64,000 nt of DNA from Streptomyces sp. RKAG290 (GCF_023701695.1 NZ_JAJOZC010000001.1:2108001-2172000), one strand, 5' to 3'; positions 35,979 through 46,298 are shown, counted from the first letter of the stretch. Made by a program: numbers and translations. The notes: generated from the sequence alone by a model not told the origin.

Positions 35979-36779
35979 ATGCCCGACTACCACGATGATC
36001 TGCGCCTTGCCCACGTTCTGGCGGACGCCGCCGACGCGACGACGATGGACCGGTTCAAGGCTCTGGACCTCAAGGTCGAGACGAAGCCGGACATGACGCC
36101 GGTGACCGAGGCCGACAAGGCCGCCGAGGAGCTGATCCGCGGCCACCTCCATCGGGCCCGGCCACGCGACGCGATCCTGGGCGAGGAGTTCGGGATCGAG
36201 GGGACCGGTCCCCGGCGCTGGGTGATCGACCCGATCGACGGCACCAAGAACTACGTGCGCGGCGTGCCCGTCTGGGCGACGCTGATCTCGCTGATGGAGG
36301 CCGGCGACGACGGCTTCCAGCCGGTGGTCGGCCTGGTGTCCGCGCCCGCGCTGAACCGGCGCTGGTGGGCGGCGAAGGGTGCCGGGGCCTTCTCCGGCCG
36401 CAGTCTGACCTCGGCGTCCCGGCTGCAGGTGTCGAAGGTGGAGCGGATCGCCGACGCGTCGCTCGCGTACTCCTCGCTCACCGGCTGGGAGGAGCAGGGA
36501 CGGCTCGACGGCTTCATGGATCTGACCCGGGCCTGCTGGCGTACCCGCGGGTACGGTGACTTCTGGCCGTACATGATGGTCGCCGAGGGATCGGTCGACA
36601 TCTGCGCGGAGCCGGAGCTCTCCCTCTGGGACATGGCGGCGAACGCAATCATCGTGCAGGAGGCCGGCGGCCGCTTCACCAGCCTGGACGGGGTCTCCGG
36701 TCCGGGCGGCGGCAACGCCGCAGCCTCGAACGGGACGCTCCACGACGAATTGCTGGGGTATGTGAACCAGCGCTACTGA
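35979..36779 (+). CDS. hisN: Histidinol-phosphatase of the inositol-monophosphatase family (HisN)
   Basis: A 266-residue Mg-dependent phosphatase. IMPase-type motifs are [18 protein letters not shown] near residue 28, GEEFGIEG (Glu ligand), [22 protein letters not shown] (metal-binding D-x-D-G-T) and [19 protein letters not shown] (catalytic Asp near the C-terminus). The form with NYVRGVPVW is the actinobacterial HisN type, which completes histidine biosynthesis. Position matches hisN in other streptomycetes. The start is ATG 35979. Confidence 0.88.
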   Translation: MPDYHDDLRLAHVLADAADATTMDRFKALDLKVETKPDMTPVTEADKAAEELIRGHLHRARPRDAILGEEFGIEGTGPRRWVIDPIDGTKNYVRGVPVWATLISLMEAGDDGFQPVVGLVSAPALNRRWWAAKGAGAFSGRSLTSASRLQVSKVERIADASLAYSSLTGWEEQGRLDGFMDLTRACWRTRGYGDFWPYMMVAEGSVDICAEPELSLWDMAANAIIVQEAGGRFTSLDGVSGPGGGNAAASNGTLHDELLGYVNQRY

Positions 36780-37008
36780 CCGCCGGGCCGGCCTGCCGAT
36801 GCGGGCCCCGACCGTCTGAGCAGCCAGGCCGGACGTCTCAGCAGGCGCACCGGAACCACGAGGGGCGTGCCGCACCACCGCGCGCCCCTCGAATGATCTT
36901 CACCACCCCTTGTTGCCGCCCGCCAACAGTGCGACTCTGAGAGTCCCCCCACTTGTGAACTTGTGAATCGGCTCACGCAGTCGCTTCACCGAGGAGGTGG
37001 CTCCCTTC

Positions 37009-37410
37009 ATGCTCGTCCGTGACGCCATGAGCACGGTGGTCCTCACCATCGGCCCGACCCACACCCTCCGCCAGGCTGCCCGGCTGATGTCGGCACGCCG
37101 GGTCGGAGCAGCCGTCGTCCACGACCCGGACACCTGCGGTCTCGGCATCCTCACCGAGCGCGACATCCTCAACGCGGTCGGATCGGGCCAGAACCCCGAC
37201 ATCGAGACCGCCTCCACCCACACCACGACCGATGTGGTCTTCGCCGCGCCCACGTGGACCCTGGAGGAGGCGGCCGAGGCGATGACCCACGGCGGCTTCC
37301 GGCACCTGATCGTGCTGGACGGCAACGGCCCGGTCGGCGTCGTGTCGGTGCGCGACATCATCCGCTGCTGGTCGCCGGCCCGACGCCGGCCGGTGGAGCT
37401 GGTCGGCTGA
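37009..37410 (+). CDS. Stand-alone tandem CBS-domain protein
   Basis: A 133-residue protein of two CBS domains: VRDAMSTVVLTIGPTHTLRQAARLM…GLGILTERDILNAV, then TTDVVFAAPTWTLEEAAEAM…PVGVVSVRDIIRC. CBS pairs bind adenine nucleotides or similar ligands and regulate partners. ATG 37009 is preceded by a strong GAGGAGGTGG. No partner is encoded with it. The target is unknown. Confidence 0.88.
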   Translation: MLVRDAMSTVVLTIGPTHTLRQAARLMSARRVGAAVVHDPDTCGLGILTERDILNAVGSGQNPDIETASTHTTTDVVFAAPTWTLEEAAEAMTHGGFRHLIVLDGNGPVGVVSVRDIIRCWSPARRRPVELVG

Positions 37411-37423
37411 GCGGACGCGCGGA

Positions 37424-37461
37424 CGCCCGGCCGGCCCCGCGTGCGGGAGCGGGCCGGGCGT
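37424..37461. terminator. Bidirectional terminator between CBS and subtilase genes
   Basis: CGCCCGGCC and CCCGC pair with GCGGG and GGCCGGGCG around a short loop. It lies between the convergent CBS and S8 peptidase genes. Confidence 0.7.
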
Positions 37462-37470
37462 GCGGTGGTG

Positions 37471-40400
37471 CTACTTCGCCCGGTAGGCGTCGATGACCGA
37501 CTGGGTCAGCGTGTTGCCCTGCCGGTCGGTGACCTCGGCCTTGAGCGAGACCGTGGCGCCTGCCGCCGGGGTGCGCAGCAGCGCGGTCCCGTGCAACACC
37601 GCGACCTTGTGCCAGGTGGTTCCGCCGTCGAACGAGGCGGAGACCTTCAGCGACTCCGTGTTGCCGTCGGCCGCGGCTCCTTCCACCGTGACCGGGACCA
37701 GCTGCAGCCGGCCGGCGGGGGCGGTGGAGTCGATGCCGAGCTTCGGGGTGAAGCGGACCGTGGAGACCGGCAGCATCGTCGGCGCGGCCACGGTGTCCGA
37801 GGAGAACGTCCACTCGGCGTCGATCCGGCTGGAGACCGCGGCGGTCTTCGCGTGCGCCGCCGAGGTGGTCAGCCGGTACGCGCCCTTGCCCGCCGGGACG
37901 GTGAACCGGACACCCGTGGGCGGCGCCGCGATGGTCCCGACCAGTTCGTCACCCTTGTACAGCTCGGTCTTCGTCGCTTCGGGGTCCCACACCGTGGCGC
38001 CGGTGTGGCCCGCGCCGTCGGCGAACATCGGGAACGCTGCCGTGATCGCGTCGCCCGAACGCTGCACACCCGTGGTGACACCGTTCACCCGCGGCCCGAA
38101 CACCCCGACGTTGTAGTCGAGGCGGTAGGTCCGGCCCCGGGTGAAGGTGCGGTCGAGGTCGCTCTGCGTCGACTCCAGCGCGCCGTCCGGGTCGAGCTGG
38201 CGGGACTGGAGGTCCCAGGTCAGCTCCGCGTCGGTGTTGAGGTACATCCGGTAGGCGGCGGGCAGCGGGTTGACCATGGCGAACGCCGTGCCCACACCGG
38301 TCCCGGTGTTCGGGGTGATCATCAGGTTGCCCTGGCGGCCGGGCAGGGTCGAGCCGAGCCGGACGTCGGTAGTGGCGAAGTCCTTCTTGCCCAGGTGCCG
38401 CTCGAAGCCGACGGGCACGCCCTTGCCGCCGTAGGCGACGTTGTACTCGGTGCCGTCGGACTTCTTCTTCCAGGTCCCCATGAACTCGTGGAGCAGCTCC
38501 TCCTTGGGGTCCGGGCCCACCTGCGCGGTCCGGATGTCCTGGTAGGAGTTGGTGAGGGCGAAGCGGGCGATCGGCAGCAGCCACTCCAGCTCGACGCCGG
38601 TCCGGGCCAGCAGCGGCTCGGCGCGGCTGTCGGGCACGGTGATGTCCACGGGCTTCGCCGTACGGGCATCGACCGTGACGGTCATGTCGTGGTCGACGGT
38701 GAGGGCCGGCTGGACCATCCAGTCCATCCCGGTGAAGTCCTCGCCCGTACCGGTGGGATAGAGGGCGTGGGTGCCGAAGTAGGTCCCCCTGCGCACCTCG
38801 ACGGTGGTGTCGGAACCCTCGGCGAGGCTGAACGTGTTGCCGACCGTGCCGTCCGAGGTGCCGGTGAGGCTGCTGTTGTAGTGCTGAGCGGGCTGTCCGT
38901 CCCGGCCGATGTACTTGAAGGTGACCTTGTAGGCCTCCTCGCCGCGGTTGACGACGGCGGCGGTCTGCACGCTCTGGCCGCTGCCGGTCGCGGTGATCCG
39001 GGCGCTGTAGACGCCGTCGAGGGTGCCGCCGGTCCGGGTGTCCGCCGTGACGGCGGCCTCGGCCGTCCCCCCGGCGGGCACGGTGAGCTGCTGCGGGGAC
39101 ACGGCGAACATGCCCTCGGGTGCCGCCGCGCCGCCCGGGGCGGTGGCGGTCACGGCCAGATCGAAGGTGACCGGCTCCGTGCCTTCGTTACGGTACGTGA
39201 CGGACTTGCTGACCGGTGCGTCGTCGTCGTGCGGCCAGGACTGCTTGCCGAAGTTGAGGCTTCCGGTCTCCGGGACGACCGTCTGCTTGATGGCCTGAGT
39301 CAGGTCGATCCGGCCCGAACCCTGCTGGTAGGACGTGTATTTGCCGGGCTTCGTGGCCGAGGAGAGCAGCTGCTTGAGCTGCTGGCCCGACCAGTCGGGG
39401 TGCTGCTGCTTGAGCAGGGCTGCGGCTCCGGAGACGTGCGGGGTCGCCATGGACGTACCACTGGCGGAGACGTAACCGTCGGCGACGGGCGTGCCCATCG
39501 CGGTGCCCGTTGCCTGGGCGGCGGCGATGTCGACACCGGGCGCCGTGACGTCGGGTTTGATGCCGCCGTCACCGAGGCGCGGGCCGGTGCTGGAGAAACT
39601 CGCGATGCCGTCCTGCTTGTCGACCGCTCCGACGGTCAGGGCCGCGTCCGCGCTGCCCGGACTGCCGATGGTGCCGTTGGCGGCGGGACCCGCGTTGCCC
39701 GCGGCGACGACGAACAGCGGTCCGCCGTCGGCGGAGAGCCGGTCGACGGCCTCCTCCAACGGGTCGGTGCCCGGGGTGTCGTCGGCGCCGAGACTCATGG
39801 AGACGATGTCCGCGCCCTGCGCGACCGCCCACTCCATGCCCGCCAGGATCCAGGAGGTGTCACCGCTGCCGGCGGCGCTGAGCACCTTGCCGTCCAGGAT
39901 TCGTGCGCCGGGTGCGACACCCTTGTACTTGCCACCCGACTTGGCTCCGGTACCGGCGACGGTCGAGGCGACGTGAGTACCGTGCCCATGTCCGTCCGCA
40001 GCGGTCGGGTCGGTGGTGAAGTTCTGCTCAGCAAGCTGCTGACCTGCGAGGTCGGGGTGGGTCTCGTCGACGCCGGTGTCCAGGACGGCAACCTTGACGC
40101 CGGCGCCGTCATATCCTGCCGCCCAGGCGTCCGGCGCGCCGATCTGGGGCACGCTCACGTCGAGCGAGGCCTTCACGGGGGCATCCAGCCACACCTTTCG
40201 CACACCGGGGGCCGCACCGCGGGCGTCCGGCGCGGTGAGCGCGTGCCACACACCGGCGGCGCCCTCCTTCGGGGCAGTGACGGCTTCCGCGTTCAGCCGG
40301 GGGAAGGTGCGGGTCACCTTCGCGCCGTCGGCCGCGCGGAGTGCCGACTTGGCGCCCGCGGCTGACCGGCCGGCGCTCTTGGCAGCCGCGTCGTAGCCGA

Positions 40401-40791
40401 CCACGAGCTTCAGACCGTCGCGCAGCGAGGTCCGGTAAGCCGCGCCGGTCAGCTCCGTGACGTCGAACAACCGCTGGTCCAGCACGCCCTGGGTGACCAG
40501 GCGGTCCGCGTCGGCCGGCACCACGAGGGTGTGGTCGCCGGTGCGCCGGACCTCCACGGGTATGCGCTCGCGTCCGGGCGCCCGGTCGAAGACGACCGGG
40601 CTGCCCTTGCCGTCGACGGCCACACGGTCGCCGGTGACGAGGGTGACCCAGTGCTCGGCCACCGCCTGAGCGGTCTGCCGTGGTTGCTGCGCGGCCACGG
40701 CCGGCGAGGAGATCATCCCCGCCGTCAGGCCGATGACGGCCGCTGCGGCGATGACCGCTACGCCCGATCTCGGTGCGTTGGTGTTCAACAT
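37471..40791 (-). CDS. Large secreted S8 (subtilisin-like) serine peptidase
   Basis: About 1106 residues from ATG 40791. The N-terminal signal is APRSGVAVIAAAAVIGLTAG…AVAA, followed by a ~170-residue pro-region. Catalytic residues are Asp238 (VAVLDTGVDETHPDL), His270 (GHGTHVASTVAG) and Ser447 (GTSMATPHVSGAAALL). The oxyanion Asn is in VVAAGNAGPAANGT. The remaining ~600 residues are beta-rich accessory domains (GSLNFGKQSWPHDDDAPVSK…, then LRAEYN-type folds). GGAGG is only one base before ATG, so TTG 40788 or ATG 40833 are alternatives. It is likely an extracellular protease released or cell-wall-bound; no sorting signal is visible. Confidence 0.9.
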   Translation of the reverse strand: MLNTNAPRSGVAVIAAAAVIGLTAGMISSPAVAAQQPRQTAQAVAEHWVTLVTGDRVAVDGKGSPVVFDRAPGRERIPVEVRRTGDHTLVVPADADRLVTQGVLDQRLFDVTELTGAAYRTSLRDGLKLVVGYDAAAKSAGRSAAGAKSALRAADGAKVTRTFPRLNAEAVTAPKEGAAGVWHALTAPDARGAAPGVRKVWLDAPVKASLDVSVPQIGAPDAWAAGYDGAGVKVAVLDTGVDETHPDLAGQQLAEQNFTTDPTAADGHGHGTHVASTVAGTGAKSGGKYKGVAPGARILDGKVLSAAGSGDTSWILAGMEWAVAQGADIVSMSLGADDTPGTDPLEEAVDRLSADGGPLFVVAAGNAGPAANGTIGSPGSADAALTVGAVDKQDGIASFSSTGPRLGDGGIKPDVTAPGVDIAAAQATGTAMGTPVADGYVSASGTSMATPHVSGAAALLKQQHPDWSGQQLKQLLSSATKPGKYTSYQQGSGRIDLTQAIKQTVVPETGSLNFGKQSWPHDDDAPVSKSVTYRNEGTEPVTFDLAVTATAPGGAAAPEGMFAVSPQQLTVPAGGTAEAAVTADTRTGGTLDGVYSARITATGSGQSVQTAAVVNRGEEAYKVTFKYIGRDGQPAQHYNSSLTGTSDGTVGNTFSLAEGSDTTVEVRRGTYFGTHALYPTGTGEDFTGMDWMVQPALTVDHDMTVTVDARTAKPVDITVPDSRAEPLLARTGVELEWLLPIARFALTNSYQDIRTAQVGPDPKEELLHEFMGTWKKKSDGTEYNVAYGGKGVPVGFERHLGKKDFATTDVRLGSTLPGRQGNLMITPNTGTGVGTAFAMVNPLPAAYRMYLNTDAELTWDLQSRQLDPDGALESTQSDLDRTFTRGRTYRLDYNVGVFGPRVNGVTTGVQRSGDAITAAFPMFADGAGHTGATVWDPEATKTELYKGDELVGTIAAPPTGVRFTVPAGKGAYRLTTSAAHAKTAAVSSRIDAEWTFSSDTVAAPTMLPVSTVRFTPKLGIDSTAPAGRLQLVPVTVEGAAADGNTESLKVSASFDGGTTWHKVAVLHGTALLRTPAAGATVSLKAEVTDRQGNTLTQSVIDAYRAK

Positions 40792-40966
40792 GCCTCCTGG
40801 TGCAGTCCGTTCACATATGGAGAGGGAGGACATCCCTCGGACCGCCCAGCAGTATTCGTTTCGGTATACCGAAAGCACCAGAGGCGCGTGTTAATTCGCG
40901 GTCACAATCGTTGGATCAAGGCTGCGGTACCTCCAAGAACCCACACCTTTGCCCGGCTACGGGTCG

Positions 40967-41959
40967 TCAGGGCCCGGCCGGCCCGGCCACCGGCCCCTCG
41001 GACGACGGGCCCTCGATCCACCCCCGCCGCGCGGCGATCACCCCGGCCTGGAAGCGGTTGGCCGCGCCCAGTTGCTCGTGCAGCCTGCTGATCCGCCGCC
41101 GCATCGTCCGCACCGACCAGCCCAACTGGCGCGCTATCGCCTCGTCCTTGAGGCCGCTGACCAGCAACGTCAGCATCTGACGGTCCTCCGCGCCGAGCGG
41201 GTCGTCCGCCGGGGCGTCCAGCGGCGTCGCCGTGCGCCAGCACAGTTCCCAGTAGTCGATCAGCCCGTCCAGCAGGGCCGACGGGCGGATCACGGCGGCA
41301 CGTACGTTCTCGGCGAAGTCCAGCGAGAGCGGCATCAGGGCGAGCCGCCGGTCCGCTATCGCGAGCTTGATCCGCAGCCCCGGCAGCACCCGCGCGTGCT
41401 CCCCGTGCGCGACGAGCTCCCGGATGTCGCCGAGCACACCGGGCCACTCCAGGGCCTCGGGGGCGTACACCGCGCGGTAGCGGACCCCACGCGAAAGGGC
41501 CGCTGACTCCACCGGGTTGGAGGTGGTGAGGGCGTACGGCGGACGGTCCAGCGTGATGACCTCGCTGCGCGCCTCCTGCTGAAGCCGTACGAACCACCGG
41601 CCCAACGCCTCGCTGCCGTCGACCACTTCGACCTGCTCCGAGCTGCCCTGCCGGGCCGTGGCGAAGAGCCGCGACAGCTCCCCGGCCGCCGCGCGCACCC
41701 CGTCCAGCTCGGCGGTCCGGGCCCGCACGAGGGCGTCGACCGCCCCGTTCGGATCGATTGCCGCGTAGCGGCGGCGCGCCCCCGAAAGGCGTCCGACCAG
41801 GCCGTTCTCCCGGAGGCGGTCCAGTGCGCGGCCGGTGCGCTCGGGGGTCGAACCGAGGTCGGCCGCGATATCCGCGGGGCCTGCGGTGTGCCGGACGAGG
41901 ATCGCCCGGTAGACGCTCTCGTCGAACGGGTCGATACCGGCTGCGCTGAGTGGGGACAT
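40967..41959 (-). CDS. TrmB/LuxR-type transcriptional regulator between two proteases
   Basis: A 330-residue protein with DNA-binding domains at both ends. Near residues 8-70 is a TrmB-like winged helix (DESVYRAILVRHTAGPADIAADLGSTPERTGRALDRLRENGLV). At residues ~250-310 is a LuxR/GerE-type helix-turn-helix (DRQMLTLLVSGLKDEAIARQLGWSVRTMRRRISRLHEQLGAANRF). The middle region resembles a phospholipase-D-like/TrmB sensor. There is no receiver domain. ATG 41959 is chosen; 41971 and upstream are possible. It is divergent from the BNR-subtilase at 42051 and lies beside the other subtilase, so both may be targets. Confidence 0.82.
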   Translation of the reverse strand: MSPLSAAGIDPFDESVYRAILVRHTAGPADIAADLGSTPERTGRALDRLRENGLVGRLSGARRRYAAIDPNGAVDALVRARTAELDGVRAAAGELSRLFATARQGSSEQVEVVDGSEALGRWFVRLQQEARSEVITLDRPPYALTTSNPVESAALSRGVRYRAVYAPEALEWPGVLGDIRELVAHGEHARVLPGLRIKLAIADRRLALMPLSLDFAENVRAAVIRPSALLDGLIDYWELCWRTATPLDAPADDPLGAEDRQMLTLLVSGLKDEAIARQLGWSVRTMRRRISRLHEQLGAANRFQAGVIAARRGWIEGPSSEGPVAGPAGP

Positions 41960-42050
41960 GCGGCGGATCATGGCCCGTGTGTGCCAGTGACAGCAATGGG
42001 CCAGCCCAAATCGTTGTCCTGACCCTGCCACGGCGATTAGTCATCAGTGC

Positions 42051-45000
42051 ATGGCAATTCCTCGGGTCCCTCGTCCACCCCGCCCGTCTCGAAGATCGGG
42101 CCGGGTTCCGCGGCGCGCACTGACGGCCGGCATCGCACTGTCCGCCACGCTCGGCGGGCTGCTCGCCGCGGCGCCCGCGCCGGCGACCGCCGCCCCGGCG
42201 AACGACCCCGAGCAACGGGTGATCGTGACGCTGACGGGTGAGGCCGCCGCGGGTGGCGGCGGCAAGCTCCGCTCGGCCGGACCGGCCGACATCGCCTCGG
42301 CCCGCCGGGCCGTGGCCGGACGCCAGCAGTCCTTCCTCGACGACGCCGAGCGCGCGGGCCTGCACACCGGCTCGCCACGCAGGATGAATCTGCTGGTCAA
42401 CGCGGTGGCGATGACGGTAAAGGCCTCCGAGGTCGACCATCTGCGCACCCTGCCAGGGGTCGCCTCGGTGCAGCCGGACGCCAAGATCAGGATGTATACC
42501 GATGACAGCGTGCCCCTCATCGGTGCCCCGGAGGTCTGGAAGCGCAAGGACCCCGGCGGCAACCGGGCGGACGGCAAGGGCGTGACCGTCGCCGTCCTGG
42601 ACAGCGGGGTCGACTACAGCCACCCCGACCTGGGCGGCGGCTTCGGTGAGGGCCACAAGGTCGTCGCGGGCCACGACTTCGTCAACGGCGACGACGACCC
42701 GATGGACGACAACGGCCACGGGACGCACGTGGCCGGGATCATCGCCGGACGGGCCGCGGCCAAGGGCGGAGTCACGGGTGTCGCGCCCGGGGCCGACCTC
42801 ACCGCGTACAAGGTCATGAACGCGAACGGCGAGGGCACCACCTCTGACATCGTTGCCGGGATCGAGGCCGCGATCGACCCGGCGAACCCGCACCGCGCCG
42901 ATGTCATCAACCTCAGCATCGGCGGCTACGGCGACGGCAGCGACCCGCTGGGCCAGGCGGCAACGGCCGCCACCCGGGCCGGAGTCGTGGTCGTCGCGGC
43001 CGCGGGCAACGAGGGTCCGGGTGCGGGCACCGTCGGCTCGCCCGCGGCGGCCGACGGCGTCATCGCGGTCGGCGCCTCGGTCAGCGGGCTGCGCCTGCCG
43101 GGTGCCACCTACCGGGACGGCGAGAAGATCCAGACGTACCGCGGCGTCCTGTCCGCCAACCCGCCCGCGAAGCCGCTCACCACCGAACTGGTCGACGTGG
43201 GCCAGGGCGCTCCGGAGGACTGGCAGCGCGTCGGGGACGTCAAGGGCAAGGCCGTACGCCTCGACGTGCCGGTGTCCCAGCAGACGCAGGACGTCACCAC
43301 CTGGGAGATCGAGCAGGCCCGCGCGGCCGAGGCGCACGGCGCGGTCGCACTCCTCGGCGGCTCCTCGGGCGGCGGCCCGGTCTTCTCCGCACCCGGCAAC
43401 GGGACCGCGGACGCCGGCCCGGCGGCCGACCCGCTGCGACTTCCCGCGGACAGTGCCGGGATCAAGGAATCCGGCGACTCGATGCGGATGGACTCGGTCG
43501 TCATGCTCGGCATCGACTCCACCCAGTACGAGGAACTGTCGAGGCGGCTCGGCGCCGGGAAGGTGGAGATCACCCTCACCGGTGAGGACGTGACGGACCA
43601 GATCCCGTCGTTCTCCTCACGCGGCCCCGACCAGCGCTGGAACCTCAAGCCCGACCTCGTGGCACCCGGCTACGACATCCTCTCCACCGTCCCCAAGTCC
43701 GTCTACGCACCCGGCTACTACCGCATGTCGGGTACCTCGATGGCCGCGCCGCACGTCGCGGGCGCAGCGGCCCTGATCCGGCAGCTCCATCCGGAGCAGA
43801 CCCCGGACCAGGTGCGTTCCGACCTGGTAGGCGCGGCGAAGAAGGTGGCGGACGGCGAACCGACGAGCTACGGCTCCGGCCGGCTCGACGTCCTCGCCGC
43901 GGCGGACGCCGCCGATGCCGGCATCACGACCTCACCGGCCTCCCTGTCGTACGGTCTCGCCGACACGGCGGGGTCAACCGTCGGCGGTACCCGGAAACTG
44001 ACGGTGAACAACGCCTCGGGCAAAGCCCGTTCGGTACGTCTGCGGGTCAGTGGCGACGCGACGGTGAGTCCGCACACGCTGCGCGTCCCGGCGGGCGGCA
44101 GCGCCACCGCGACGGTGACCGTAAGGGCCGACCGGCCCGCCGGCGAGGCGGAGGTCACCGGCGAGGTGACCCTCACCCCGGCCGGCGGCCGGGCGGTGCG
44201 GGTGCCCTACCTCCTCGTCGTACGACAGCTCTTCGTCCAGGCGGGGCCCGACCCCAGCGACGGCAACTCCGGAGTCGCGATCTTCACCCCGGCCCCGCTC
44301 GCCGAGGCACCCATCGTGACCGTGAAGCCGAAGCACGGCCACAGCCGCGAGATCCGGGCGACCCTGCGGTCCGGCAACGTCTACGAGGCGCGGGTGACCG
44401 GCGAGCCCGAGGGCACGTATCTGGTGTCCGTCCGGGCGCGGACCACGACCGGGCAGACCCTGCGCGGCAGCGACGGGTTCGAGGTGACTCCGCAGGACAG
44501 TCGCCACAGCCGCTGGACGCCGGTCGGTCCGTACGACGCGAACGGGCAGATCACCGTGGCGGCGAACAGGCCCGGCCGGGCCGCACTGACGCAGGCCGCG
44601 AAGGTGGGCCCCTGGGTCACCGACGACGGCGACAACTGGCGTCAGCTCGACCGGCTCCCGGTCACCGACCAGAACGGCACGGGAAGCCTGGTCATCGACG
44701 CGAAGAACGCGGACCGCTGGTGGTACACGGTCAACAGTGCGAGCAACTTCCCGCGCACGTCCTCGATCCTGCGCACCGAGGACGCGGGCCGCACCTGGCA
44801 GACCCTGGACACCCCCGACTCCGTGATCTCGCAGCTCATCTCCGACGCGCGCACCCGCACCCTGATCGCGGTCACCGAGGGCGGGCTCCAGATCAGTACG
44901 GACGGCGGTGACCACTGGTCGGCCGGACCGACCGGCGTACCGGGCACGGTCTACGACGCGGCGATCGGCGGCGACACCCTGTACTACGCCACCGGCGACG

Positions 45001-46298
45001 CGGTGTGGGCCAGGTCCGGGGTCGCCTCGGGCGTCCTCGGCGAGGCGAGGAAGGTGTACGACTCGAAGGGCTCCCCGGCCGTCACGATCGCCGCGGACAG
45101 CGGGGTCGTGGCCCTGTATGTGATCGGTACGGGCGTCGTCGGCTCGCACGACGGCGGCGAGACCTGGTCGACGTTGCTCGACCAGGGCTACGGCGGCAGC
45201 GGACTCAGCGCGAGCGGCGGTGACCTCTATCTGGGCACGGGCGACGGCATCCGGGTCGGCCGCGACCACGGACGGAACTGGTCGCTCCTGCCCGGAGTGA
45301 GCGATGCCTCCGTACTGACCGACCTCGACCGCTGGAGCGACGGCTCGCTGACCCTGTCCGAGAGCAGCAACGGCATCTACCGGGGCACGGCGGAAGGCAA
45401 GGACTACCGGCGCATCGGCATCCAGGGCGGCACCGTCAACGACCTGGTGGTCAGCGGCGACGTCCTGCTGGCCGCCGACGACATCGGCACCCAGCGCACC
45501 ACCGTCCCGGCCGCGAAGCCGGACTGGGGCACCACGGGCGGCGAGGGCACCATCGGCAGCGGTACGTCGGCGCTCGTCGTCTCACCGCAGGACTCCAGGG
45601 TCCTGTGGCGCACCCAGGCGGACGCGTTCGGCGGATTCTCCGTCGAGCGGAGCGGCGACCGGGGCGCGACCTGGGAACAGAAGGGCCACGGCTCGGGTCA
45701 GGTGTTCTCCCTCGCCGTGCACGCGGCCGACCCCGACCGTGTCTACGTCGGGTACGGCAACCAGGAGAGCTCCGGCCTGTTCAGCACCACGAACGGCGGC
45801 GCGACGTGGAAGAACCTGCGCCACGACACGTACTTCACCGCCGTCTCCGGTGATCCCCGGAACCCGGAGAAGCTGCTGCTGGGCACGCCCGACGGCCTCT
45901 ACCGCTCGGACGACGGCGGCGCCACGATCAGCAAGGTGGCGGACGGCCGCGTCGACACGATCGAGCGCACGGGCTCGCAGCTGCTGATCGGGGGCGACAC
46001 GATCCGGGTCTCCGACAACGGCGGCCGCACGTTCCGCACCGCCGACACCGGCCAACTGCCGCTGCGGGTGAGCGATCTGCTCAAGGTCGGCCACACCCTC
46101 TACGCGTCGACCACGAGCATCTGGGAGACGGCCCTCCCGCGCGGCGGCCGGGGCGTGCTGCGCTCCACCGACGGCGGGCGGAGCTGGCAGAACATCTCCA
46201 CGGGCCTGCAGAATCTGGACGCCACCAGCCTGGCCACGGACGGCCACCGGCTGTACGTCGGCACGGTGCAGGGAGGTGTGCACCGGCTCACCCTGTGA
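42051..46298 (+). CDS. Secreted S8 subtilase fused to a BNR/Asp-box beta-propeller
   Basis: A 1415-residue secreted protein. It has a signal peptide (RRALTAGIALSATLGGLLAA…TAAPA), a pro-domain to ~150, and the catalytic residues Asp184 (VAVLDSGVDYSHPDL), His223 (GHGTHVAGIIAG) and Ser563 (GTSMAAPHVAGAAALI). The long insert between His and Ser is a PA-type domain (~345-490). After Ig-like domains (to ~800) come about ten Asp-box repeats, for example DDGDNWRQL, EDAGRTWQTL, TDGGDHWSAG, HDGGETWSTL, GDRGATWEQK, TNGGATWKNL, DDGGATISKV, DNGGRTFRTA and TDGGRSWQNI. These predict one or two sialidase/sortilin-like beta-propellers. No Shine-Dalgarno is evident before ATG 42051. Confidence 0.9.
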   Translation: MAIPRVPRPPRPSRRSGRVPRRALTAGIALSATLGGLLAAAPAPATAAPANDPEQRVIVTLTGEAAAGGGGKLRSAGPADIASARRAVAGRQQSFLDDAERAGLHTGSPRRMNLLVNAVAMTVKASEVDHLRTLPGVASVQPDAKIRMYTDDSVPLIGAPEVWKRKDPGGNRADGKGVTVAVLDSGVDYSHPDLGGGFGEGHKVVAGHDFVNGDDDPMDDNGHGTHVAGIIAGRAAAKGGVTGVAPGADLTAYKVMNANGEGTTSDIVAGIEAAIDPANPHRADVINLSIGGYGDGSDPLGQAATAATRAGVVVVAAAGNEGPGAGTVGSPAAADGVIAVGASVSGLRLPGATYRDGEKIQTYRGVLSANPPAKPLTTELVDVGQGAPEDWQRVGDVKGKAVRLDVPVSQQTQDVTTWEIEQARAAEAHGAVALLGGSSGGGPVFSAPGNGTADAGPAADPLRLPADSAGIKESGDSMRMDSVVMLGIDSTQYEELSRRLGAGKVEITLTGEDVTDQIPSFSSRGPDQRWNLKPDLVAPGYDILSTVPKSVYAPGYYRMSGTSMAAPHVAGAAALIRQLHPEQTPDQVRSDLVGAAKKVADGEPTSYGSGRLDVLAAADAADAGITTSPASLSYGLADTAGSTVGGTRKLTVNNASGKARSVRLRVSGDATVSPHTLRVPAGGSATATVTVRADRPAGEAEVTGEVTLTPAGGRAVRVPYLLVVRQLFVQAGPDPSDGNSGVAIFTPAPLAEAPIVTVKPKHGHSREIRATLRSGNVYEARVTGEPEGTYLVSVRARTTTGQTLRGSDGFEVTPQDSRHSRWTPVGPYDANGQITVAANRPGRAALTQAAKVGPWVTDDGDNWRQLDRLPVTDQNGTGSLVIDAKNADRWWYTVNSASNFPRTSSILRTEDAGRTWQTLDTPDSVISQLISDARTRTLIAVTEGGLQISTDGGDHWSAGPTGVPGTVYDAAIGGDTLYYATGDAVWARSGVASGVLGEARKVYDSKGSPAVTIAADSGVVALYVIGTGVVGSHDGGETWSTLLDQGYGGSGLSASGGDLYLGTGDGIRVGRDHGRNWSLLPGVSDASVLTDLDRWSDGSLTLSESSNGIYRGTAEGKDYRRIGIQGGTVNDLVVSGDVLLAADDIGTQRTTVPAAKPDWGTTGGEGTIGSGTSALVVSPQDSRVLWRTQADAFGGFSVERSGDRGATWEQKGHGSGQVFSLAVHAADPDRVYVGYGNQESSGLFSTTNGGATWKNLRHDTYFTAVSGDPRNPEKLLLGTPDGLYRSDDGGATISKVADGRVDTIERTGSQLLIGGDTIRVSDNGGRTFRTADTGQLPLRVSDLLKVGHTLYASTTSIWETALPRGGRGVLRSTDGGRSWQNISTGLQNLDATSLATDGHRLYVGTVQGGVHRLTL

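Noticed and set aside
37441..40365. 974-codon open frame on the plus strand opposite the first subtilase
   Set aside because: It mirrors the third-position GC bias of the real gene. The translation has no domain or helix pattern, while the minus strand carries an intact catalytic triad.
40906..42016. AATCGTTG occurring upstream of both subtilase genes (40906-40913 and 42009-42016) as a shared operator
   Set aside because: Only 8 bases are shared, the site is not palindromic and its orientation differs relative to each gene. Chance is a sufficient explanation.
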